A stretch of DNA of 64,000 nucleotides from contig NZ_FOWW01000003.1 in the NCBI RefSeq assembly GCF_900115565.1, forward strand, positions 496,001 through 560,000. The letters are read 5' to 3'. The notes beneath the pieces are model-generated. The model was not told where the DNA came from, did no database searches, and worked only from the letters and a program-made list of their open reading frames with translations. Origin of the DNA: Amycolatopsis arida. Its GTDB lineage: Bacteria; Actinomycetota; Actinomycetes; Mycobacteriales; Pseudonocardiaceae. A program made the translations under genes and the position numbers. This document shows, piece by piece, positions 33,160-40,206 of the stretch. Each line of letters starts with the position of its first letter. The first letter of the stretch is position 1.

Positions 33160-33777
33160 TCACTGCACCTCCTTCAGCCGCTGGACCGCTAATTCCGCCA
33201 CCTTCGTCACTGCCCCACAAGGATTCGCATAATGCGGGCTACCGGGATCTATGATGCCGATGAAAAGATACTGCTGGTCATTCCGAACCCCTACGGCCAG
33301 CGAGCAGCGGCCGTCACTCTTTGGCGCAGTGGTTCGATAGACCACCGCAGGGTAACCTGCAATTTCCGGCACCGGTGTGAAAAGCGGGATCTTCCCCTGC
33401 GCATGTTTCTCATACAGGGTATCGAGCCCGCCGGCGAAGTCTTCACTGTTCAATCCTGCGCTGATACTGCTCGTACGATCCAGAAAAATATCACACGTAG
33501 TACTTCTCTGCGCGGCGCTGTCGCTACGCAAGCTTTCCACCTGAAGCCCTACTGCTTCAAGTTGCTCCTTGGGTACGAAGTCGCAGGGAGCAGCCTCGAC
33601 CTGGGCAGTGTTCAGCGGATTGGCAACCAGGGGCGCACCATGCTGTGGAGCATCGCCATCGATTCCGGACGTAGGCGGCGCCGGTGACGCCGTACCACTC
33701 GTGCCTCCACGGTCACACGCGCCCGCCACGGTGAGAGCGACAAACGAAACGCCAACGACAAGGGCTCTAGGACGCAT
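33160..33777 (-). CDS. DUF3558 lipoprotein
   Basis: 205 residues from ATG 33777. Signal peptide with lipobox (VAGAC), Thr/Pro-rich linker, then the DUF3558 core with its two cysteines: APCDFVPKEQLEAVGL and TTCDIFLD, and a late Cys in SPHYANPCGAV. Located between a PE-like gene and the PPE gene in one operon (11-bp overlap upstream, one base gap downstream), which suggests a surface partner for the exported pair. Base composition is clearly poorer in GC than the flanking genes. Confidence 0.85.
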   Translation of the reverse strand: MRPRALVVGVSFVALTVAGACDRGGTSGTASPAPPTSGIDGDAPQHGAPLVANPLNTAQVEAAPCDFVPKEQLEAVGLQVESLRSDSAAQRSTTCDIFLDRTSSISAGLNSEDFAGGLDTLYEKHAQGKIPLFTPVPEIAGYPAVVYRTTAPKSDGRCSLAVGVRNDQQYLFIGIIDPGSPHYANPCGAVTKVAELAVQRLKEVQ

Positions 33778-34210
33778 CGCCAGCCTTTCCCCGCAATGCC
33801 TCCAATGCCGCCTCATCCTGGCGCGAATAGGCATCTCGAACTTCTTTTAGCGTGTCTATGTAGGCAGTCAAGAAAGTCCTGTTCTGCTCAAAGACTCCTT
33901 TCCAGGACTCACCAGACCGGTTCGCATCCGCTACGTACGACTCGCTCACCAGCTCGTGGCCGGGTGGATCGATCCCGGTCACGTAGCCTGCATCCCGTTC
34001 CAACCGCAGAATGTCGTTACGTATCACGTCTTCGAGATAGCGGATGACGCTGTCCATGGCGTCCGGGTCGAACTCCCAGGCGCCGCCGGCCGAGGCGGAC
34101 CCGAAGTCGATCTTCGCCTGGGCGGCACCCAGAGCCGCGTAGTCCGGCGCCGCCTTTCCCTCGACGACCTCCACGCCACCCCCGGGCGCTGGTTCGCCTC
34201 CCACGAGCAT
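33767..34210 (-). CDS. PE-like / WXG-like small secreted protein
   Basis: 147 residues from ATG 34210 (GAGGGAGGGC upstream); a TTG at 34303 would extend it into low-complexity sequence. Two long helices are predicted around WEFDPDAMDSVIRYLEDVIR and SWKGVFEQNRTFLTAYIDTL, ending with DAYSRQDE, which fits the YxxxD/E type VII export motif. First gene of the PE-like/DUF3558/PPE/EspG operon; probably the dimer partner of the PPE protein. GC content is lower than usual here as well. Confidence 0.75.
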   Translation of the reverse strand: MLVGGEPAPGGGVEVVEGKAAPDYAALGAAQAKIDFGSASAGGAWEFDPDAMDSVIRYLEDVIRNDILRLERDAGYVTGIDPPGHELVSESYVADANRSGESWKGVFEQNRTFLTAYIDTLKEVRDAYSRQDEAALEALRGKAGDAS

Positions 34211-34465
34211 GCCCTCCCTCGCACGTCGTTCCCGTGGCACCCCCGCGCCACGCGTGTTCAACGGCTCACCGTCCGTTGCAGGGGCCGATTCTGCCACAGG
34301 CAACGCCCCGCAAATAGCCGTTCCGAAAGGAACCGAACGCGTAGGGTGACCGTCTCAGTACCGCAGCCGATACACCCGGCCACTACTCCGTCAGGTCGCT
34401 TGCGAACGCTGTTCATGATCGGCTTCGCTGGGAGCGCCGGGTGCACCGAAGCGGAGGAGACCGAC

Positions 34466-36829
34466 ATGCCCTTTCTTCGCGGTGGCCGCGAGGCGGGGGA
34501 CCCCGACGACGCGCCCGCCGTCCTCACCGAGTCGTCCCGCCCCCGGTTCGACCCGTTCCGGCCCGACCCCGACCCGGCCTTTGAGGTCGACGCCGCCGAC
34601 CTGCTGCGCCCCCTGCTCGAACCCGGCCCCGGCGGCCTGCTCCGCTGGCGCAAGCAGTCCACCAACGCGCCGATCGTGCATGTCGAGGACGCCTACATCA
34701 TTGGAAGGCTCGACCTGCGCGCCGCCGACCTGCGCTTCCTCTTCCGCTTCGAACGCTGCCGCTTCGAGCACCCGCCGGACGTCCGCGAGGCGAATCTCCT
34801 CGGCCTGGTCTTCCGCCAGTGCTGGCTGCCCGGGCTCAAGGCCCGCAACCTTCGCAGCCGCAACGACGTCCGGCTCATCCGCAGCTGGGTGGAGGTGGAC
34901 GACAGCGGTCGCGTCGACAACGAGACCACCGTCCGTCGCGCCCGCGACGTCGACCGTGGAGTGCCGGACGCCGCGGTGAACCTCACCGACGCCGTCATCG
35001 AGGGCTCGCTCATCCTCACCCGCACCCGCATCGAGCACCCCCGCGCCAAGGCCGTCCAGGCCGACCGCCTGGTCGTCACCGGCGCGCTGCTGGCCTACCG
35101 CCTGGAAGCCGTCGGCGAGGTTCGCATCCCCGGCCTGCGCGCCGGCGGTAACGTCAACCTTTCCGGAGCCACGCTGCACAACCCCGACGGCTTCGCGCTC
35201 AACGGCAACGGCGTGCACATCGGGGGCAGCCTGCTCTGCGAGATCGACACCTACAGCCGGGAGCCCGAGAGCCGCCCGTTCTCCGCCAACGGCGTGCTCT
35301 TCCTGCCCAGCGCGAAGGTCGACAGTGACATCGTGCTGCGCGGCGCCAAGCTCGAGGTCGACCAGACCGGACCGATCTGCGTCGACGCCTGGACCACCGG
35401 GGACCCGTACGTCGACCCCCGACCGGCGCTGATCGCCGACCGGCTCCGGGTGGACGGCAACGTCGAGCTGTCCGACCAGCTCGACGTCGTCGGCACGATC
35501 CGCATGGTCAACGCGCACATCGGCGGGTCGCTGCGGCTCGCCGGGGCGCGGATCAGGGTCCGTCGCGGGGAGGTGGAGCCCTACTACGACCGCGCGCTGC
35601 ACCTCGACGGCACCGAGATCAACGGTGACGTGCAGGCCACCGGTTTGCGGGTCGACGGCATGCTGCGGCTGGCCGACGTGACCATCGGCGGCAACGTGCT
35701 CGCCTGGAACGCTCGGCTGCGGCACCCCGACCGGGACGTCCTGTCCGCCCGCCGCTCCCGGATCACCGGAAACCTGCACCTGATCAACACGACGCTGACC
35801 GGCACGCTGCGGCTGCAGGGCCTGGACGTCGGCGGCAGCATCGTCCTGCAGGGCACGCAGCTCAGCGAGCCGTTCACGTTGAGCTCCAGCAGCTACTCCG
35901 TCGACCTGCGCACGGTGCGGGTCGGCCGGGACGTGGCGATGAACGCCTACCGGGAGCGGGCGTTCCACGCCGAGGGCGGGGTGACGATGGATGGCGCCAC
36001 CGTCGGGCGGCGGGTGGGCCTCGATGGGGCGGTGCTGACCTCGACCGACGCCCACCGGATCGCGCTCGACGCGGGCGGGGTGACCGCCGACGAGTTCGTG
36101 CTCACGCTCGCCGAGCCGCCGCGCGGCCGGGTACTGCTGGGCGGTGCGCGGTGCGGCACGCTGACCGACAACGAGGAGCTGTGGCGCGCCCGCGACGGCA
36201 TCGAGTTGGAGGACTTCCGGTACGACGCGCTGTCCGAGTCGGTGCCGCTCGGCGGCGACAGCATCATCGACCGGCGCATCGAGCTGCTCGGCCAGGCGAT
36301 GGGTGGTTACCGGCCGGGGCCGTACGACCAGCTGGCCAGCATGCTCCGCGCGTGCGGCAACGAGGAGCACGCCGACACGGTGCTGCTCCGCAAGCAGCAG
36401 TACCGGTACGAGTCGCTGGCGCGGGGCTACCGCTTTCTCGGGCCCGGCGTGCGGCTGTGGAGTTGGCTGCAGCGGTGGATGGTGGGTTACGGCTACCGGC
36501 CGGTGCGCGCGCTCGCGTGGCTGCTGATGCTGCTGGTCGCGGGGAGCCTGTGGTTCGGCCTCGGCTCGGACGACTGCGTGCGGGACGACCGGCTGCACGC
36601 CATCGACAACGAGCGGTGCGTGGTCAACGAGGACGACACCGGGCTGGAGTGGAACCCGGTGCTCTACACCGTCGACCTGCTGGTGCCGATCGTCGACTTC
36701 GGCAACAAGGGCCGGTGGTACATGGGCGGCGCGGACAAGTGGGTCGCCGTCGGGTTCACCGCGATGGGGTGGGTCCTGGCGACCACGGTGGCCGCCGGCG
36801 TGACCCGGACGCTGCGCCGCAACAGCTGA
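34466..36829 (+). CDS. Large beta-helix-like membrane protein
   Basis: 787 residues from ATG 34466, with GGAGGAGA upstream. Residues about 60-590 are built of repeated short beta-strand blocks of the form xVxGxLxLxxxxIxG (for example GNVNLSGATLHN, HIGGSLLCEID, INGDVQATGLRVDGMLRLAD, TGNLHLINTTLTGTLRLQGL), pointing to a parallel beta-helix like bactofilin or pentapeptide proteins. The last 150 residues hold a linker and two hydrophobic segments (ALAWLLMLLVAGSLWFGLG and WVAVGFTAMGWVLATTVAAG) separated by an external-looking loop with DDCVRDDRLH and NERCVV. Similar proteins have been called membrane-associated oxidoreductases without evidence. Function unknown. Confidence 0.85.
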   Translation: MPFLRGGREAGDPDDAPAVLTESSRPRFDPFRPDPDPAFEVDAADLLRPLLEPGPGGLLRWRKQSTNAPIVHVEDAYIIGRLDLRAADLRFLFRFERCRFEHPPDVREANLLGLVFRQCWLPGLKARNLRSRNDVRLIRSWVEVDDSGRVDNETTVRRARDVDRGVPDAAVNLTDAVIEGSLILTRTRIEHPRAKAVQADRLVVTGALLAYRLEAVGEVRIPGLRAGGNVNLSGATLHNPDGFALNGNGVHIGGSLLCEIDTYSREPESRPFSANGVLFLPSAKVDSDIVLRGAKLEVDQTGPICVDAWTTGDPYVDPRPALIADRLRVDGNVELSDQLDVVGTIRMVNAHIGGSLRLAGARIRVRRGEVEPYYDRALHLDGTEINGDVQATGLRVDGMLRLADVTIGGNVLAWNARLRHPDRDVLSARRSRITGNLHLINTTLTGTLRLQGLDVGGSIVLQGTQLSEPFTLSSSSYSVDLRTVRVGRDVAMNAYRERAFHAEGGVTMDGATVGRRVGLDGAVLTSTDAHRIALDAGGVTADEFVLTLAEPPRGRVLLGGARCGTLTDNEELWRARDGIELEDFRYDALSESVPLGGDSIIDRRIELLGQAMGGYRPGPYDQLASMLRACGNEEHADTVLLRKQQYRYESLARGYRFLGPGVRLWSWLQRWMVGYGYRPVRALAWLLMLLVAGSLWFGLGSDDCVRDDRLHAIDNERCVVNEDDTGLEWNPVLYTVDLLVPIVDFGNKGRWYMGGADKWVAVGFTAMGWVLATTVAAGVTRTLRRNS

Positions 36830-37159
36830 CCGCTCGGCCCCGCGGTAGCACCACGTCCCAGGATGCGCCAACGTTCGCCCCTGCGGCAGGGATGCCAAGG
36901 AAGCCGACAATTCCGAAAAAGCCGACACGCGCCGCCCAGGTACCCCACCCCCCACCCGCACCTTGGGGGCGGCCCCGCTTCCAGTGTATCGAGGGTATCC
37001 GAGAGGCTTTGCCGGAAAGCGCTTTCTTCCAGGAGTTGTCCACACTCCGGCGGGCCTGTGGACAAGTGTTTCCGCGCGGGATGGACGTGGCGCACGACGG
37101 CGACCTGTCCGGCTCGACGCATACCGTACTGTTGGTATGTCGACTGCGAGGAGAGCGAG
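36830..37159. other. Intergenic stretch with partial element copy C
   Basis: 330 bp without a supported gene. Apart from the element at 36977-37066, it contains a ribosome binding site (GAGGAG at about 37148) for the SRPBCC gene. No clear -10/-35 could be assigned. Confidence 0.6.
36977..37066 (+). repeat. Dispersed element, partial copy C, with an inverted DnaA-box pair
   Basis: Shares the left block GCTTCCAGTGTATCG with the other copies. The right part differs: TTGTCCACA (37036-37044) and its exact inverse TGTGGACAA (37057-37065) face each other across 12 bases. Both are perfect matches to the actinobacterial DnaA box. The pair could also fold as a hairpin. Confidence 0.65.
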
Positions 37160-37639
37160 ATGACTCTGGGTCAGCCCAGTGCCAGTGGCACGATCGAGAT
37201 CGGCGCCTCGGCCGACGAGGTGTACCGGATCGTCAGCGATCCCGGGGCGATGGCGGACCTCGCCGACGAGTACTCCAGCTTCCGCTGGCTCGGCGACGCC
37301 AGCACGCCGCGGGTGGGCGCCCGGTTCCGCGGCCGCAACCGTCGCGGGGCACGCCGGTGGAGCACCGTCGCCACCATCACCGACGCCGAGCCCGGCGTGC
37401 GCTTCGCCTTCGACGTCACCTTCGCCCGGCTGCCCGTCTCCCGCTGGCAGTACGACATCCGGTCCACTTCGGACGGCTGCGGGGTGACCGAGAGCACCTG
37501 GGAACGCCGCCCCGCCTGGTTGAAGGTGCTCACCTCCACGGCCACCGGCGTCTGGCGCCGTGCCGAGCAGAACCAGCACAACATCACCACCACCCTGCGT
37601 CGCCTGAAAGAGCGAGTGGAATCCGCGCGAGCGCGGTAA
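37160..37639 (+). CDS. SRPBCC-superfamily (START-like) protein
   Basis: 159 residues. ATG 37160 follows GAGGAG. Core pattern ASGTIEIGASADEVYRIVSD, the loop DLADEYSSFRWLGD, GARFRGRNRRGARRWSTVAT and TESTWERRP corresponds to the polyketide cyclase/dehydrase branch of SRPBCC proteins, which hold hydrophobic ligands in a deep pocket. No partner enzyme nearby; ligand unknown. Confidence 0.88.
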   Translation: MTLGQPSASGTIEIGASADEVYRIVSDPGAMADLADEYSSFRWLGDASTPRVGARFRGRNRRGARRWSTVATITDAEPGVRFAFDVTFARLPVSRWQYDIRSTSDGCGVTESTWERRPAWLKVLTSTATGVWRRAEQNQHNITTTLRRLKERVESARAR

Positions 37640-37733
37640 CGGTTTTCCCGGCCCCCGCGATCTACGTCCTGTCACGGCACGTCACCGCCGACTTCCACCC
37701 AGCGACCACGTAGAGAGCACGGGCCTTCCACAC

Positions 37734-37916
37734 ATGCGACTGATGCGTTCCCTCGCCGTCCTCGCGACGGCCGGCTGCCTCACCGCCACCCTGGTCGGCT
37801 GCACCGCCCAGCGGCCGGGCGCCCCCGACCGGACCGGCACGGTCGACAAGATCTACGACATCGAGAAGACGGTGACCAAGACCCCCGAGGCCACCGGCGT
37901 CGCCCCCAACAGCTGA
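37734..37916 (+). CDS. Small lipoprotein (60 residues)
   Basis: MRLMRSLAVLATAGCLTATL followed by lipobox VGC and a 37-residue mature part rich in Thr, Asp and Lys (TGTVDKIYDIEKTVTKTPEA). The signal peptide and lipobox make it a convincing small exported lipoprotein. No family recognised. Confidence 0.7.
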   Translation: MRLMRSLAVLATAGCLTATLVGCTAQRPGAPDRTGTVDKIYDIEKTVTKTPEATGVAPNS

Positions 37917-37947
37917 GCCGAGCGGAACAGCCGGCGCACCCGGTTGG

Positions 37948-39801
37948 TTGAGTCGGGACGTGGCTACCGTCCGACCTGTACGACCCTCCGCCCGAGTACG
38001 CGCCCCCGAGCTCACCGGCGACCGTTGGCTCAACACCGGCGGCCGCCCGCTCCGGCTCGCCGAGTTGCGCGGCCGGATCGTCCTGCTCGACTTCTGGACC
38101 TCGGGCTGCATCAACTGCCTGCACGCGCTGGACGAGCTGCGCCCGCTCGAGCGCGAGTTCGCCGACGTCCTGGTCACCATCGGGGTGCACTCGCCGAAGT
38201 TCCGCCACGAGGGCGAGGCCGCGGCGATCGACGCCGCGGTGCGCCGGCACGACGTGCACCACCCGGTGCTCAACGACCCCGACCTCACCACCTGGCAGCA
38301 GTACGCCGTCAAGGCCTGGCCCACTCTCGTGCTCGTCGACCCCGAGGGCTACGTCGTGCACGTCGCCGCCGGCGAGGGCCACGCCGACGCGCTGCGCCGG
38401 GTGATCACCGAGCTGGTCGCCGAGCACGAGCGCCGCGGGACACTCCGCAGGGGCGGGAGCCCGTACGTCGCCACCCGGGACGACAGCACCGAGCTGCGCT
38501 TCCCGAGCAAGGCCGTGCCCACCGCCGAGGGCACCCTGCTGGTCGCCGACACCGGTCACCACCGCGTCGTCGAGCTGGCCGCCGACGGCCGGACCGTGCT
38601 CCGCGCCTTCGGCGACGGCACCCGGGGCGACACCGACGGCCTCGCTCCCCGCTTCGCCGAGCCGTCCGGCATCGCCGTGCTCCCACCGGAGGTGGCCGTC
38701 CGGGTCGGCTACTCGGTGGTGGTGGCCGACACCGCCGGCCACCGGCTGCGCGGGATCGACCTGGCCACCGGCACCGTCACCACGGTCGCCGGGACCGGCC
38801 GGCAGTGGCGTACCGGACCGGACGCCGGCCCCGCCCGCGACGTCGACCTCACCAGTCCCTGGGACGTCGCCTGGTGGCAGCCCGCCGGCGGCGTGGTGGT
38901 CGCCATGGCCGGCAACCACACCCTCGGCCTCTTCGACCCCGTCGCCGACACGGTCGCCCGGTTCGCCGGCACGACCGTCGAGGGTCTGCGCGACGGCGCC
39001 GCCGGCAGTGCGTTCTTCGCCCAGACGTCGGGCCTGGCGGCGACCGACGACCGGCTCTGGCTGGTCGACGCCGAGACCTCCGCACTGCGCTGGATGCGGC
39101 CGGGCGACGGTGCCCAGGGCGGGTTCACCGTGCACACCGCCGTCGGCACGGACCTGTTCACCTTCGGCCACGCCGACGGGCCCGCGGACGCGGCGCTGCT
39201 GCAGCACCCGCTCGGCGTCGCCGTGCTGCCGGACGGCTCGGTCGCGATCGCCGACACCTACAACGGCGCCGTTCGCCGGTACGACCCCGCCACCAACACC
39301 GTCAACACCCTCGCCCGCGACCTGGCGGAGCCCAGCGGGCTGGTGGTGCGCGACGGCGAGCTGCTCGTAGTCGAGTCGGCCGCGCACCAAATCCGCCCGG
39401 TGCCCACCGGCGACACCGCCGTGATCGACGGGCAACGGCAGGTCGTGCGGCGCCCGCCAACCGTGCTCGCCCCTGGCGAGCTCGACCTCACCGTGGTCTT
39501 CGTGCCGCCGCCGGGCGAGAAGCTGGACGACCGCTACGGGCCGGCGACCCGGCTGGAGGTGACCGCGGCACCGCCCGAGCTGCTGGTCGAGGGCGCGGGC
39601 GGCGGCACCGAGCTGACCCGCCGGCTCCGGCTCGCCGGTGACGTCCGCGAGGGCGTGCTGCAGGTCGTCGCGCAGGCGGCCAGCTGCGACGTCACCGCCG
39701 AGCACCCGGCATGCCGGGTGACCAGGCAGGACTGGGGCGTACCGGTGCGGATCGAGCCCGGCGGCGCCCCGGTGCTGGAGCTCGTGATGGCGGGCTCGTG
39801 A
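37948..39801 (+). CDS. Thioredoxin-like / NHL-repeat protein (NHLRC2-like)
   Basis: 617 residues from TTG 37948; GTG 37960 is an equally possible start. Residues 20-155 are a thioredoxin fold with the dithiol motif WTSGCINC (CxxC). Residues 170-490 carry NHL beta-propeller blades (LLVADTGHHRVVELAADGRT, VVVADTAGHRLRGIDLATGT, VAIADTYNGAVRRYDPATNT). A C-terminal beta domain of about 110 residues follows. The domain order matches NHLRC2-type proteins. No signal peptide is visible, so probably cytoplasmic. Role in redox or protein quality control is inferred. Confidence 0.88.
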   Translation: MSRDVATVRPVRPSARVRAPELTGDRWLNTGGRPLRLAELRGRIVLLDFWTSGCINCLHALDELRPLEREFADVLVTIGVHSPKFRHEGEAAAIDAAVRRHDVHHPVLNDPDLTTWQQYAVKAWPTLVLVDPEGYVVHVAAGEGHADALRRVITELVAEHERRGTLRRGGSPYVATRDDSTELRFPSKAVPTAEGTLLVADTGHHRVVELAADGRTVLRAFGDGTRGDTDGLAPRFAEPSGIAVLPPEVAVRVGYSVVVADTAGHRLRGIDLATGTVTTVAGTGRQWRTGPDAGPARDVDLTSPWDVAWWQPAGGVVVAMAGNHTLGLFDPVADTVARFAGTTVEGLRDGAAGSAFFAQTSGLAATDDRLWLVDAETSALRWMRPGDGAQGGFTVHTAVGTDLFTFGHADGPADAALLQHPLGVAVLPDGSVAIADTYNGAVRRYDPATNTVNTLARDLAEPSGLVVRDGELLVVESAAHQIRPVPTGDTAVIDGQRQVVRRPPTVLAPGELDLTVVFVPPPGEKLDDRYGPATRLEVTAAPPELLVEGAGGGTELTRRLRLAGDVREGVLQVVAQAASCDVTAEHPACRVTRQDWGVPVRIEPGGAPVLELVMAGS

Positions 39802-39831
39802 CGGCCGGACCCGAGAAAGGCGACGGTTACC

Positions 39832-40185
39832 ATGGCGGCTGTGCCCGACAACGAAGAGACAGCCGGAACGGACGTGAAGCTCGAGATCCAGATGCTGCAC
39901 GACCGGGTTCTGGTCCGCACGCCGACCGACGAGGGGGAGAGGCGCAGCAGCGGCGGCATCGTGATCCCGGCGACCGCGCAAGTGGCTCGCCGACTCACGT
40001 GGGGCGATGTACTGGGGGTGGGCAATAATGTGCGCAACGTGAAGGTGGGAGACCGGGTGCTCTTCAACCCGGAGGACCAGTTCGAGGTGGAGATCCACGG
40101 TGCGGGGTACCTGGTGATGCGGGAACGGGACATCCACGCGCTGGCGACCGAGCGCACCGAGCACGGCACGGGGCTGTACTTGTAA
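39832..40185 (+). CDS. GroES-like (Cpn10 family) protein
   Basis: 117 residues. The Cpn10 fold is clear: LHDRVLVRTPTDEGERRSSG (first strand and mobile-loop region), GIVIPATAQV, WGDVLGVGNNVRNVKVGDRV and VLFNPEDQFEVEIHGAGYLV. The mobile loop carries the GIVIP-like tripeptide required to contact GroEL. It is about 20 residues longer than housekeeping GroES and has no groEL beside it, so it is likely a second, specialised co-chaperonin-like protein. Confidence 0.85.
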   Translation: MAAVPDNEETAGTDVKLEIQMLHDRVLVRTPTDEGERRSSGGIVIPATAQVARRLTWGDVLGVGNNVRNVKVGDRVLFNPEDQFEVEIHGAGYLVMRERDIHALATERTEHGTGLYL

Positions 40186-40206
40186 CACCCGGTTCGGGAG
40201 GGGCGA

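Noticed and set aside
34391-37675. 1094-residue minus-strand frame
   Set aside because: Antisense to the beta-helix protein and the SRPBCC gene; no domain and no start signal.
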